Below, one piece after another: positions 33,392 to 44,930 of a stretch of 64,000 bases of DNA (position 1 is its first letter; every line of letters starts with the position of its first letter). Location of the stretch: assembly GCA_003290165.1 (NCBI GenBank), contig QNQO01000516.1, positions 655,760-719,759 of the forward strand, read 5' to 3'. Under the pieces are notes generated by a model, which saw only the letters and a list, made by a program, of their open reading frames with translations, was not told the origin of the DNA and did not search any database. The stretch is from Berberis thunbergii. Lineage: Eukaryota > Streptophyta > Magnoliopsida > Ranunculales > Berberidaceae. Made by a program: the position numbers and the translations under genes.

Positions 33392-34670
33392 TGTAAGGAA
33401 AATACCCGCTAATGCAAATAATTCCAACACAAGTCCTAGACTTAGGTGGTGATAGTGAATGGCTAAAAACGTTATGCAAGTAATAGCAGTGTTCTAAAAA
33501 ACGCTAGGCGATGGGCGGGTGGCAAGCAGGTGCTTAGAGCCTAGAGGCCTAGGCGATCTTAAGTTTTGTATTATAATTTTAATAATTTACAAAAATTAAG
33601 CATAATACCTTAACAATTACATCCAATTTAATGCCAAGATACATATGCAAAATTTAAAAACAAAAAAATTAACAATCATGAACAAAATTTATTAAAACTC
33701 AAATGACTGAAGTTGGTCATGATGGATACTTTATACAAAGTTGAATTTGTGGACAAATATCCAACCCTACTCTTTTATTTTCTTCAAATTGCATGAATAA
33801 CCTCAGTCATGTTTGATAAAATCTACAATACTAAAATTGGTACCAGCAAATCATTTGAGAATTCCATTAAGTAATCATCCTTTGCTACATTTAGACATAT
33901 ACTGAATAAAAAAAACAATTAAATTTTTTATTTCTAAAAAAAGGAAAGAAAAATAAAATAAGAACACAATCAGCCTTATGAAAAATAAAAAAAAACTTGC
34001 CCATACCACCTAGACTTCCCAGAACCCACCCAACCATTATTCTGGGCATTTTTCTACCTTCTAGCGCCTAGGCCGATTTTAGAACACTGAGTAATAGCAA
34101 ACAACAAACAATATGCAGCAAATAAAGACGATACCGAGATTTAAGTGGTTCGGCTTTGCCTACTCCATGGACGATGACTTTGTAACTATTTTATTGATAT
34201 GGAAACACTTACTTGAAGATTACAACATTGTCAAGAAACGATCCTTGAGATTACCCAATCTTAAGCAAACAATATCACCAAAAGTTTGATGAAACTCGGA
34301 AATGAAGTACACTCAAAATCACCCGATTCCAATCCTTCTACTTGGCTATTGTTTCACGCTACACACACACCAAATCACGTCGAACTTGCAACCTGTTTCA
34401 CGCCCTTATCGAAGCCCGTTTCACACACCGAGTTCGCAAACTCTTTCACGCTGCGTATGCTGCCTTGTTTCAGCTGTGTGCAAGTTGCTACTGCTGCTGC
34501 GTTTTCACGTTGTATTCTCTTTGCACACATTGATTTGTTTCTTCAAATATCATGTAATTATATGCTATTTATAAAGAGAAAAATAGGATTTTGAGTCCCA
34601 CTTAAATTGTGAGCCAATCATACAATTACACACAAGGACTATGACTCCTTATTTATAAATGAATCTCACA
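33392..34670 (-). repeat. 5' LTR of copia-B (interrupted)
   Basis: Minus strand starts TGTGAGATTC at 34670 and ends TTTCCTTACA at 33392. Removing the 603-bp hAT element and one 8-bp duplication leaves about 668 bp. Confidence 0.8.
33487..34089. mobile_element. Non-autonomous hAT element in the copia-B LTR
   Basis: 603 bp with inverted ends CAGTGTTCTAAAAAACG / CAGTGTTCTAAAATCGG, further pairing of CGCTAGGCG / CGCCTAGG, and a perfect 8-bp target duplication AGTAATAG (33479-33486 and 34090-34097). No ORF. TIR sequence and duplication length are those of hAT elements. Confidence 0.9.
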
Positions 34671-34998
34671 TAAATTTCTCATGCCATTGCTTTGGTGCTT
34701 GTTTTTGACCATATATAGAGATTTCATTAATTTTCCAACCTTGTTTTCATTTGAAAAAAATAGACGAGAGACTTGGCTCCATGCCACCAAGCGTCCATAG
34801 TAACACAAACCTTCAACAAACCATTTGAATCCGTTTAGAGAGAATATGAAAGCTGATGATAAGGTATTTTCTTGTATGAGGTGATACATGGACTTTATGT
34901 GATATAGCAAGACCAGGTAAGATTTGGATTTGAATGGTTTTGCTTATCTTGTTAATGGTCAAAGATGAACCACTACCAACTCTAAAGATTCGGATATG
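34671..34998 (-). pseudogene. Possible older copia RT remnant
   Basis: The minus strand near 34740-34672 resembles the copia 'KSLYGLKQAPKQWHEKF' block in mixed frames (QKQAPKQWHEKF is visible). Copia-B appears to have inserted at the end of it. The rest of the stretch is not recognised. Confidence 0.35.
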
Positions 34999-35120
34999 GC
35001 ACTACACCAAAACAATGTTTTTGTAACTGTTTTGAAGTGTAGCTGAAAATATTAGAATCACCTATCAAATGATACTATTCTTGGTGAGCCTAAATTTAGA
35101 ATCATGTTGAAAGTGATACT

Positions 35121-35338
35121 ACTTAAAATTAGTCTCATTTGGCTAATGATACTATTTTTTATTAAATGATTCAACTTTACAAATTTGCATCTCAACAAAG
35201 ATGATACTAATTGTAAAAGAGAATCACATACTTAAAATTAGTATCATTTGGCAAATTATAATAATTTTTACTAAATGATTCAACTTTACAAATTTGCATC
35301 TCAACAAAGATGATACTAATTATAAAGAGAATCACATA
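35121..35338. repeat. Tandem 109-bp repeat in the CACTA-4 left subterminal region
   Basis: Two copies beginning ACTTAAAATTAGT(C/A)TCATTTGG at 35121 and 35230, about 90% alike by eye, ending AGAGAATCACAT. Confidence 0.85.
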
Positions 35339-35814
35339 GTGCATGATGCTGATTTTTGTTAGAAGAAGCAATTATATAAATTAGCATCACATAATAAATT
35401 ATACTATTGAAAATACTGTCACTACATGATTCTTGCAAAATCTTTGAACAACACAGAAAAGTGAAGTTGATACTATGACAAAATGAAAATTTTATTCAGT
35501 TTAATCTCTTACAGCTTACAAAAAAAATGCCCAACTTACAAAAAAAACATGTTTTTACCCTTCAAGGTGCTATTCAGCTAATGACTTAGCAGATATCTTA
35601 CTGAAAATATTAGAATCAACTTAGTCATTATAATAACAAGACCAACGTCAACAAAATTTACAGGTTCTTTCAACGTAACTGCTCATATGAAAACAGTAAG
35701 ATAGTCATTGCAATAACAAAATCAAAAGTACAATCATCCAGACAATCCAAAGTTGTTCATGCAGTGTTAGTGAAATGCTCTGACAGGTTCATATTGAACA
35801 CACTACAAAAAAAA

Positions 35815-36045
35815 GCCCTTTAATAGCGGTTCAAAAACGCTATGGTAGGATACCATAGCGTTTTAGTAAACGCTATGTCTGCCGACGCTATAGAAAGTTT
35901 GGTTTTTATAGCGTTTTAAAAACGCTATGATAGATCCTTTTATAGCGTTTTTAAAATGCTATGGTAGCTCCTTTTATAGCGTTTCTGAAATGCTATAGTA
36001 GAGTCTACCATAGCGTTTTAAAAACGCTATGGTAAGTCTACATAG
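35815..36045. repeat. Left subterminal repeats of CACTA-3
   Basis: Multiple inverted and direct copies of CATAGCGTTTTAAAAACGC. The right end has fewer copies (44233-44325). Confidence 0.85.
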
Positions 36046-36307
36046 CAAATTTATTTATTTATTTATTTTTATTATTTTTTTTTTCTATCAACTGTTAATT
36101 ATTTTCAACTCAAAAGTATAAACATTCACATTATAGAATCCAAATAGGATCACTAACAACAAAATTATAATTTTTTTGCTATCAACTCAAAATTACAAAC
36201 ATTCGAATCATCATATATATTGTACTATTGGTGGACATTGACATTATAGAAATCAAGCATTCCATTACATAGCACATTGCAACCCAATAGCAATATAGCA
36301 ATGGAGT

Positions 36308-36660
36308 CTGTCGAAAGACATGGAGAGAGTGCTAAACTTCCCAGAAGAGATGGAGAAGATGCTTCACCCACCTGCACGCCGATATGTCAAGAATGACAAG
36401 GCCATCTTCCGCACCCCAGCTGATATTTATGAGCACCCCACCTTTTACTCATTTGTTCTTGACATGCCAGGCTCGAGGCCGCCAATATCAAGGTCACCTT
36501 TCTCTCTCACTAGTCTTAGACTCATGAGTTCAATTCAATTAATATCAATAGCTGATCTGATCTACTAATCTCTGCAGGTGAAGGTAGAGAATGGGATACT
36601 CCATGTGGCTGGGAAGAAAAAGAAGAACCAGCAGCAGCAGCAGCAGGGGAATGAAGGAGG
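36308..36660 (+). pseudogene. Captured small heat-shock protein exons
   Basis: The plus strand encodes PPARRYVKNDKAIFRTP, ADIYEHPTFYSFVLDMPG, then near an intron-like junction (about 36490-36575) [16 protein letters not shown] followed by a Gln run. The ATPADVKEYP-x-YVF-x-DMPG start of the alpha-crystallin domain and the VKVE-x-GILHV strand identify a class II-like small HSP, a cytosolic chaperone. The C-terminal GVL and I-x-I motifs are missing. It is the only plus-strand host fragment in CACTA-3 and meets the CASP-like fragment tail to tail near 36665. Confidence 0.75.
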
Positions 36661-36667
36661 AGCTGTC

Positions 36668-37329
36668 AACTGTGTGGATGGAGTGCAAGACAAGCCCCAG
36701 GTTAATTACTGCAGCAATGAAGCCACAGAACTTGGAGAATTGCCTACATATGGGGAGCCATCCTGCATGGGAATTCCCTTTCTTTCCCACATAAGCAACC
36801 GCCAAAGCTGCAGAAATTCCTGAAGTGAGTAACAGTGTAACAATCTACAAAACACAAGTCGTAGTAAGTTAATAACTAGTAAGTGCATTTGGTTTTTCAG
36901 AGTTTGATGAACTTGTAATGAAAAGAGTTTCGGTGCTTTCTTACCACATCTAGACCCACTGCTACTCGCCCCAACAAGCTGTCCTAAGGAATGAAAAGGA
37001 CTAGAAGACTGTAAATGCCTCCAATCACATTTACAATCACAAAATACCTACATGAAGCTCTTAGTAAGAAAAACAAACTATGCAAAACAAGCCAGATGAA
37101 GTTCTTAGTAAGGAACTCAAAACAAACTATACAAAACATGCCATTTCAACACCACACAAGCAAATGAAACTTACTTGAATGAAGGAGCATCACTGTACTT
37201 TGCTTTGAAAGATAGATTAAACACTGTAGTAGACTCTTGACTAGTGACCATAACAATGGCTGCCACTGCCATTGCACACAAGGCTAAGAGCCTCAACCCA
37301 AAGATACAGAGCTTCTCGGTCTTAGCCAT
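36668..37329 (-). pseudogene. Captured CASP-like membrane protein exons
   Basis: Minus strand from an ATG at 37329: MAKTEKLCIFGLRLLAL, AMAVAAIVMVTSQES and FNLSFKAKYSDAPSFK, ending at a GTAAGTTTC donor near 37176. A second exon near 36833-36670 reads [16 protein letters not shown], then [10 protein letters not shown] and [12 protein letters not shown]. These match the first transmembrane segment and third loop/fourth segment of CASP-like (UPF0497) proteins, four-span plasma-membrane proteins related to Casparian strip proteins. Middle exons are missing. Confidence 0.75.
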
Positions 37330-37728
37330 GGATTTTGATGAACAAGTCACTTGAGTTTTAAATAAACTATGTAAAGACAAGCCGTGGAAGTCAACGAAAA
37401 TGAACTGAAATAGCATGTGATTAGCTTCTCAGCCAGAGGGTATTAAGACATAAATTATCAACAAAAGAGATGACTATGGGCAAAAAGATAGACTTCCATG
37501 CAAAAAGATCACAGATCACTGATTTAACATACTTAATGACTGACAATGGTATGACAACACGCCTGTTTATAGTAAAACATAATAAGTAAAATATATAATA
37601 TATAAAAAGAAAAAGTATGCTTCCACCTCCAAAATCAACCACAACTAGGAAAATGCACCATCGAGGACAAGTAGGCATTGTTGGATTAGCAAAAGTAATT
37701 ACTAGACTTTATGTATAAGGCACTAACC

Positions 37729-38553
37729 AATTTTACTGCAACGCCACCTCGCTTTTTTTCTGAGTTGAATGAGAACACATGAAGAACTGAGGACTCTGAC
37801 TTCACAACATCAAACTTCATACCAAGCTACAAAGAGAAAAATAGATTGGCTACCGAAAATGGAAACTAAATTGGAAAGAAGTCGCATGATGTCGGAAAGA
37901 TACCTTGACTCCCCAAGAAAGGATGGCCTTCTCTGTAGGTGATCCAGAAAGCTCTATTTCACCACTCTGTCACAAGAAAGCAAGCAAAAAAGGTATCTCA
38001 GGAAAAAAAAATAGTTCTCAATAACTTAGCACCACGACAAAAGCATGTACAAAAATTTGACTCGCATAGAAAACACAAGTTCAAGGAAAAGATCAAGAAT
38101 AAACAATTACATAGCAACGCCTACAAGAGACGACTGAAATTTTGAAAATATAATAAGATTATTGTGAATGAAAGAGGGAACAATAAAAGATATACTAGAT
38201 ATATAGCATATCAATGAAAGAACAAGTCCCACACAGGCAATTTCATGTTTGGGAATAATTAGAAGATCAAAATACTACTCAGGGCCAATTGAAAGGCCTT
38301 GCTAGGTAAGTAATAACAAAGGTTAGTTGGCACCTTCCAAATGCAGCCCTAAGAGCCCTTTATAGATGGCCAGTTGTGTTTTATCGACTCATTTAATAAA
38401 ACTTAACAAACTCACCCCAGAAGTGAAAACACTGCCCATGGTATTCTGTGCAATGCCGTCAATAATCAGAGATGAGGCAGTAGAAGTCATCGCCCTTCCA
38501 TCATCGGCTGAATCCATTCTTTGCCCACCAACATATGACTCAACAACAGTCAT
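37729..38553 (-). pseudogene. Captured autoinhibited Ca2+-ATPase exons
   Basis: Minus-strand exons 38553-38417 (MTVVESYVGGQRMDS, ASSLIIDGIAQNTMGS), 37966-37904 (SGEIELSGSPTEKAIL, SWGVK) and 37826 to about 37729 (LGMKFDVVKSESSVLH, FNSEKKRGGVAVK). Order and phases match plant ACA-type P2B Ca2+ pumps. They cover the segment after the phosphorylation site through the start of the nucleotide-binding domain (the GSPTEKA and FNSEKKR motifs). The phosphorylated DKTGT and membrane segments are absent. All three exons have AG/GT borders. Confidence 0.85.
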
Positions 38554-38689
38554 CTGCAACAGGGGATATGACATTGTGATTAATAGCCTACCATACCTGC
38601 AACAGAACATAACATTGTGTACTATAATGGGTATCTCACTGGGTATGTAACATAATTAAGATTATTAGTGTAAGCACTTACTTGCATAC

Positions 38690-39560
38690 ACTCCTCAACT
38701 TTAACAATTAAATCTTCTTCTTTAAATTTTAGAGCATCTTCACTAGAAATTTTGTTCTGCAAAGTTTGGAAATACAAGTGTGACCAGTTCAGCATGAGAT
38801 AACACGATAAACTTAACATCAGGCTCACAAGTACTGTGAGTATACCCAATACAAAGGATTACTTACACGAGTTTCCTCAAGATTGTACTGCAAGCAAGAG
38901 TAGAAAGCCATTTTATCATCTTTGTTCACAAATTCGTGTAATGCAACATCTAAATCATTAACTGGAAGGATTTCCATTTTCTGCAAAACCAGAAATCAAT
39001 TTAGGGTGCGCATTCCACATTCAAACAAAATAGTAGGATCTACATTGAGCAGAATGGATATTCATCTAGATTTAACAGTCCTCATAATGTTAGTCAAACA
39101 TGAGGCAATCGTATTAGGATCACTATAGAACAAATTTATGAAATTGAAAAGTGGCAGTATTATCTAACAAGATCTGCTGAAACACTATGTACCTTGCATC
39201 AATATTTCAGTGATTGTAAACTCAAGTAATTTATGTCTCGACAGCTTAGTTCATACCCAAAATACTTCCCTTCCCCTAATCCCTACTAATATGACAAAAA
39301 GCAACATATTAAGTTTCCGCCGTGAATTTCCATGTTCTCCAAGAAAGTGATACAGCCAGGCACATCAAATGGATCTGATGAAATTAAAAGGTAAGGCAAA
39401 CATGGAAAATGCCCTAAAATTTTCCAATTTTTTCATTGTAATGACCCCATTAAACAATGGACTTAAATATTATACATAGGAAGTGCATATCAAGAGCATA
39501 CCAAATTGTTTTCTGCAACCAGAGCCTCAATATTCTGTTGGTTCAGCTCTTCTGTTATTC
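38690..39560 (-). pseudogene. Unrecognised captured gene, three exons
   Basis: The minus strand near 39560-39503 reads EELNQQNIEALVAENN. Exon 38981-38872 reads KMEILPVNDLDVALHEF, VNKDDKMAFYSCLQY, NLEETR. Exon 38762 to about 38690 reads NKISSEDALKFKEED, LIVKVEECMQ. Charged helical composition and AG/GT borders make a real gene likely. I do not recognise the family. Confidence 0.4.
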
Positions 39561-41226
39561 AATCTGAAACCTACACAAGAAAAAAGGAAAACACTTAGAT
39601 TACAAACTACAATGACATCAAGCCCTAGCAGAAATGTATCAGATTGGTCAAATAAATGCCAGGAGGTTGTCTGGAAGTTGTGCAAGTACAACTAACATGA
39701 ATACATCAGACATCAATAACAAACCCTAGTATAGAAACATAGGCAAACACACCCTTGTGCACAAACACGGTTAAGACATGGCCTGTAGCCCAGTTCACAA
39801 GCATTACACACACCTGTATTTTCACCAAAGCATGCTCACTCTAACACATAATATCTTGGTAACATCATCAGTATCTACCAAAGTTGAACAGGATCTACAA
39901 TGCAGACAAGGTGTACCATACCCTTAAGACATGACATGGACACATAAATGTGAAAAGCTTATACTGCAACATATACAAGGTCATAAACCCTATTATTCTG
40001 AGCCAGCCAAAGATCTGAAACAGAATTGGATTTACAATTAGTTTCCCAAAACTTTAGTATTCATGCAAATTCCATGATTCAAATTACCATCTATATTCAT
40101 CATCAAACATGCCTAGACTAAAACAAATCCAAACCCCATCGAAACCAAACTGAAAAGCCCACCTTTCCTTACATTCACAAAGCCTCTCATCACAAATTGA
40201 GAAAGGCAAAAGAAACCTTCATTTCTACACCAATCTCAATCAAAAGAAATCATCAAAGTTGAAAGCAAAATAATCCATGACTAAAAATTTGTCACTGAAT
40301 TCTCGCTGAAAATTTGGTACCACCTCAATCAAAAACTCCACATGACTAAAGTAAAGAGTAATAACCCACTTAGGAACTTGACAAACAACAAAAGATGAAA
40401 ACTTATGCAAATATGAATTTTCGGCAAATTCAATCCCTCAACCACTCAATATAAAAAAAGAACTCCAATTACCTCAATTGAGAACAAATTCCAAGCTTTT
40501 CAGTTCAAAACACATTTAAAACTGACGATTACAATCCATTTTAATGAAATTACACATGCAGACTCCAAATTACCATCGACATTCATCATCAAACATGCCT
40601 AGACTGAAAATCCAAAACCCATCAAACTAAACTAAAAGGCCAACCTTTCTCCACAATTCTCAAAACCTCTCCTCTCGTCACAAGATTGAGAAAGGCAAAG
40701 GAAACCTTCACTTCTACGCCAATCTCAATCAAATAAGTCATCTGAGAACAAAACAATCCATGATACATCAACTCAAGTGCCAATATAAAAAAAAATTTCC
40801 ACTGCAACTCTGGTACCAACACAATGAAAAGTCTCAAAGGACTAATGAAAACAGTACTACCCTATTTAGAAAGTTAAAAACAAGTTGATGATTCTTCTAT
40901 GAGATTGAACATGCAAACGATGAAAACTTGCAAAAAATGAAAACATGCATTTTCTAAAAATTCAACCCCTCAGCCACCCAAAATTGAAGGAAAAAAAAGA
41001 TTAAAACTTTTTGAGTCCAGAACACATTGAAAACTGCCGATTAGAGTCCATGACAATGAAATTAACACATGCATGATCCTAATTATCATCTACCTTCATC
41101 ATCAAACATGCCTATACTCGAAAAACAATCAACACAGAATCTCTCACAACAACAAACCTCACCTTCTCGTGAGAGATGTAGCATTGACCATTTGGTTTAG
41201 CAGCTCTGGTGGCTAGACGGGTTATC
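39561..41226. other. Non-coding DNA in CACTA-3
   Basis: AC-rich, with no exon that I can support. Two related blocks (about 40100-40260 and 40580-40740, sharing CATCATCAAACATGCCTAGACT) show a local segmental repeat; a third, weaker copy lies near 41100. Confidence 0.45.
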
Positions 41227-41234
41227 GCCCCGGT

Positions 41235-41278
41235 CAGGGCGGACCCAGGATTTTAGTCGAGGGGGGGCGAAATGGAAA

Positions 41279-41321
<43 letters not shown>

Positions 41322-42292
41322 GAAAGCGAGCTGGGTTTTAAGGACCCCAGAACCTTTATACAAATGAAACAATAGTAGTTATCAATGATAAAACCAATTT
41401 TTTTTTTACTGAAGCTAGTAACTAATAAAAAAATTCAACTATAAAAATACAATGCATATATCAAATTGGATCCAAGTGTAGTCAATTTTAAGCCAAAATA
41501 AGGTCACTATTGATAACCATAGCAAAGAGCAAACAAGCATAATAACTAGAATATATAACTAATATCACAAAAGAGTTTGTCTAGGCAGCCAGACTTTAAA
41601 GTCATTTTTTTGTCAGGCTAGAGCATTTTTACACATTTACCCATTCTCTTTAAAATACAATCACAAACATTATCTATAGAAGAGATAGAAATGTAAAAAA
41701 CTTAAAACCTGACCAAAAAATGGCTATAAAGCCTGGTTGTCTAGAATTGAGAATCACAAAATAATTAGGATAAGTTCTAAGTGAAGCTAAATTTTTTTTG
41801 AAATTTGCGAATCTAATATGATCATAATATAATTTTAAAGAAAAATAGTTTATATGAGGCTCAAATTTTATACGAATTGGCTAATTGTATATATTTTTAG
41901 TGAATTCTATCGTTATTATTTTAGACATTAATTTTAAATATTTTTTTGTTAGGGGTTTAATATCACTTGTGAAAAACAATTAATTTATTTAATGTTAATA
42001 ATTTTTTATTAAACTAAACATTTTTTAATGTTTGCAATTACTAATAAAATTGCACTGAAAATAAAATAAAAAATGCACTCAAAGAGTATCGAACTCAGGT
42101 CTTTTACAAGAAGAGATAAACCTCTAACCACTACACCAACAAAGATATGTTTAAATATTTTCATAAACAATTAACATATTGTATTCTACATTATATAATC
42201 GATTTTTAAGACTAAAATATATATACTAAAAATATTTTAAAAGTTGAGGGGGGGCAGCTGCCCCCCCTCGCCCCTTAGTAGGTCCGCCCATG
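41235..42292. mobile_element. Non-autonomous hAT element in CACTA-3
   Basis: 1058 bp with ends CAGGGCGGACC and (reverse complement) CATGGGCGGACC, both followed within 35 bp by GAGGGGGGGC. A perfect 8-bp duplication GCCCCGGT flanks it (41227-41234, 42293-42300). It contains an (AT)n microsatellite at 41281-41320. No transposase ORF. Confidence 0.85.
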
Positions 42293-42408
42293 GCCCCGGT
42301 ACCTTGGTGGCAAACCTGCAACACAGTTGATCTTTCTGTTAGGATAACATGACATCAAAAATATCGATAGGGCAACCTACAAAAACAAATTCAAATTCTA
42401 AGTCTTAC

Positions 42409-42598
42409 CAAATAGATGTCGCTTCAGATCTTCTTGCATCGTGTCATTATTGCACACAAAAATGTATCCTCCAAGCACCTCATTTCGTGGAAGCATCTCT
42501 GTTGCAGGCAGGGTCTTGAAGCGTTTGTCAAGAGCAGTGTTGTTATTGTTTTCATTGTTATTGTCAAGACCATTCTTCAATCATTCATACCTGTCATA
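42409..42598 (-). pseudogene. Captured DCD-domain (N-rich protein) exon
   Basis: The minus strand encodes an Asn-rich run, then LDKRFKTLPATEMLPR, NEVLGGYIFVCNNDT and MQEDLKRHLFG, followed by a GTAAGACT donor at 42408. The LGGYIFVCNN-DTMQE block is the start of the plant DCD (development and cell death) domain of NRP-type stress proteins. The rest of the domain is missing. Confidence 0.8.
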
Positions 42599-43204
42599 TG
42601 ATACACAAAAGAGACTGATCACCGTCTAATGAGAACATAATACTCTTTTTTTTCTAAGTACATATTACACACCTTTGAGAGGTTGGTGGTGTTTGCCTGT
42701 TCGCAACATCAAGTAAAACGCTCCTAATTATCAAAAAAATTCACCTCGAATTCTGATCTGAACTCAAAGCAACAAAATCTTAGAACGAACTAGTGTGAAA
42801 TGCAGGACAAAAACAACTAATCTATCAAAAGATCATGAACTCTAATAACCAAACAAACTGAAGTAAAATCAAAACTAATTCCGAAAAATTCAAGAACTAA
42901 GAACCCTAGAACACCGAAACCAAGCAAAATGAAGGCGAGGCACGCCATATCTGAGACTTACCAGCAAATGTAATCCTTCAAAGCTCTAAATCTACAATTC
43001 CTTTACTGCAAAAGGTGATACAAATTCAATCAAACAAACAAAAGAAAAATGTTCAGAGATCCAAAACACAGATTCAACAAAACAAACTGAAAAGTGAAGA
43101 AAAATCAATCAAGAATTGTAAGTTGAGTTACCTTGAATGAACATGAGAGTTGAATACGAGAGAGAGGGGTCCAATCGTCACAGAATGGTGCGGTGATTTC
43201 GGCT

Positions 43205-43336
43205 TCAAGAGTGAAGAGCAACCAAAAGAATCCATTTAAGAGCCTTCGAAGTTGGCATCTTTGGTAACTTAGGATCCACTACTTCCTCAGCTTTCCTATT
43301 TCCAACCATTGTCTTCAACCAATCAACCAAATTCAC
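43205..43336 (-). pseudogene. Captured receptor-like kinase C-lobe exon
   Basis: After a TTTGTAG acceptor the minus strand reads [40 protein letters not shown] and a TGA stop. It matches the kinase C-lobe of a group of plant receptor-like kinases (NLV-WLK-MVG-RR-EEVVDP), ending before the conserved C-VDP-x-xRPxM block. It is the first recognised fragment behind the right end of CACTA-3. Confidence 0.75.
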
Positions 43337-44232
43337 CTACAAACAGAATTTTAAGTTTAGATCAAACAAAAAGGAGAAAGGTTACAAATTTAAAGTCTTT
43401 TAAAGTTTCAGCATCTGGCCTCTGCTGATGATGAGCTGAAGAAATTTCTTGGATCTGTTTCGACACATTTGGTGATGGGTCTCTCATCGACACCCTCTCT
43501 TCTTCGAGCTCATCGATTCATTCAAAGAGGACCTTTTACATAGAGATGTGATGCAGAAGAAGAGTGTGAACAAAACCTACCCAACCTAAATGGAATCAGT
43601 CAATCAGTCTAGGGTTTCGGATTTATAAAACCCCATTTTGCAGAATCTTGAAATCCCTCTCTCGAAATGAAATTTTATCAAGAACTGAGCCCTAACCCTC
43701 CCAAGATCAGATCAAGACGTCGTGAATGTAGATACGGAAATTCAGAGAGAAAATGAAACGAAGCTCACCTCTTGATTTGGATGCAAACATTAACATTGCT
43801 GCTCTGTTCCAGCGGTGTTGGCAAGGCAAGATCATCCGAACCCATTTGCAAATTGAAAAAGAAATAAAAGCTCTCTCTAGGGTTTCTTTCGTATGGTTTG
43901 GTTTCGTTTGGCTTAGAGATAGAGAAAGGAAAGATGGAAGGAAATGAGACGAATGAGAGTGAATTCGCAATCTCCGTCTCTTGGAGTGAAGGATGGTATG
44001 TTGCTTGCATAAGAAGATGGAGTGAAGGATTGTTGTTGTTCTTTCGATTTTGCTATGTTTTAGGGCAATAACAAGAGCAAGAAGGAGACGAGCAAGAGGT
44101 CGAGCAGAGAGAGGCGAGAGAGAAGGAGATGAGAGGCGAGCTCTGTGGTTTAGTGTACTGAATGGGGGAGAGGAGAGAAAGTTGCGAAGTACAAAAAACA
44201 TTTGGGAGAGCGCCAAAACGCCCGCCAGATTT
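43337..44232 (-). promoter_or_regulatory. Leader/promoter-like region of CACTA-3
   Basis: Pyrimidine-rich on the minus strand (TCTCTCTC runs), with overlapping ORFs in several frames but no domain. The block GGGAGAGCGCCAAAACGCC at 44205-44223 recalls the GCGGGAA/CCCGCC right-end modules of CACTA-1/2. No promoter element can be fixed. Confidence 0.3.
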
Positions 44233-44484
44233 CTATAGCGTTATTTTTCATTTTCTAAGTCATTCAAATTTTACTTTTTATAGCATATTTATAAAAAACG
44301 CTATTGGCACATGCTATCAATGAGCATTTGTGTTGTAGTGACATTCTCCATTGCATACCCTGAACTCCTAGGTCCTTGTGCATTATTCCCTGCAAATAAA
44401 GTAAATAAAGCTCAATCAAAATGTTAAATATGAAATAGAGTGCACAAATTCTACATACGATATTTATTAGCAGCTGGTCGCCTA

Positions 44485-44927
44485 GGCAATTCAACGAAGA
44501 CCAGACATTAGTGATGTGTGGAGCTATGGTGTCTTCCTTTTTGAACTCTCACCGGTAAACGCCCATTAGACAGGAACCGCCGAAGGCTGAACAAAAACTA
44601 TTGGACTGGATCAAACCATACTTACCAGATCCTAGGAAATTTCAAACTATAATAGATTCAAGACTAGAAGGCGAGTACTCTCTGAGGTCTGCATTAAAGC
44701 TTGCAGATGTGGCCAACCAATGTTTAGTTCGGCGTCCAAAGACACGCCCAAAGATGAGTAAAATCTTGGAGATGGTGACACAAATTTTGGAATCAAAAGA
44801 ATTAGGCAGTCCTGAAGTTCCCATAAAGACTATATATTCAAACGAAGCAGCAGAGGGAAGCAAAAGAAAAAGGTTTAAATTGAAGAAAAAGATTGCAGAT
44901 TCAAAAATTGCAGATATTTTGTCATAA
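44485..44927 (+). pseudogene. Protein kinase C-terminal fragment in CACTA-4
   Basis: The plus strand near 44500-44560 has broken pieces of 'DVWSYGVFLFEL' and 'GKRPLDRNR' in different frames. It then opens as LLDWIKPYLPDPRKFQ, IDSRLEGEYSLRSAL, KLADVANQCLVRRPK and TRPKMSKILEMV, ending in a lysine-rich tail and TAA at 44927. This is subdomains X-XI of a receptor-like cytoplasmic kinase. Upstream lobes are absent and the 5' part is frameshifted. It lies just outside CACTA-3, within CACTA-4. Confidence 0.75.
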
Positions 44928-44930
44928 TCT

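Larger units (their letters stand above)
28584..34670 (-). mobile_element. Copia-B, degenerate Ty1/copia retrotransposon
   Basis: Minus-strand element with related LTRs at both sides (28584-29129, truncated; 33392-34670, with a hAT insertion), a tRNA-Met-type primer site (33378-33389) and a purine-rich tract next to the 3' LTR (CCAAGGTGGAGATTG, minus strand, ending at 29130). Internal order is gag, protease, integrase, reverse transcriptase, RNase H, as in copia. All domains are recognisable but interrupted by stops and frameshifts. Its 5' end at 34670 abuts another decayed copia-like sequence. Confidence 0.85.
35801..44340. mobile_element. CACTA-3, CACTA element with captured gene fragments
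   Basis: Begins CACTACAAAAAAAAGCCC and ends TTGTGTTGTAGTG, with a perfect ACA target duplication (35798-35800 and 44341-44343). Its subterminal motif is TATAGCGTTTTTAAAACGC, quite unlike that of CACTA-1/2, so it is another family. It carries minus-strand exons of a receptor-like kinase, a DCD-domain protein, an unrecognised gene, a Ca2+-ATPase and a CASP-like protein, plus a small heat-shock protein piece on the plus strand. It also contains a hAT insertion. No transposase was found. Confidence 0.9.

Noticed and set aside
41281..41320. The (AT)n run as a regulatory element
   Set aside because: It is a simple microsatellite inside a non-autonomous hAT element.
43707..44216. A 169-codon minus-strand ORF as a gene
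   Set aside because: It is rich in Ser/Leu/Arg from simple CT-rich DNA, overlaps other open frames, has no domain, and lies in the leader-like right end of CACTA-3.
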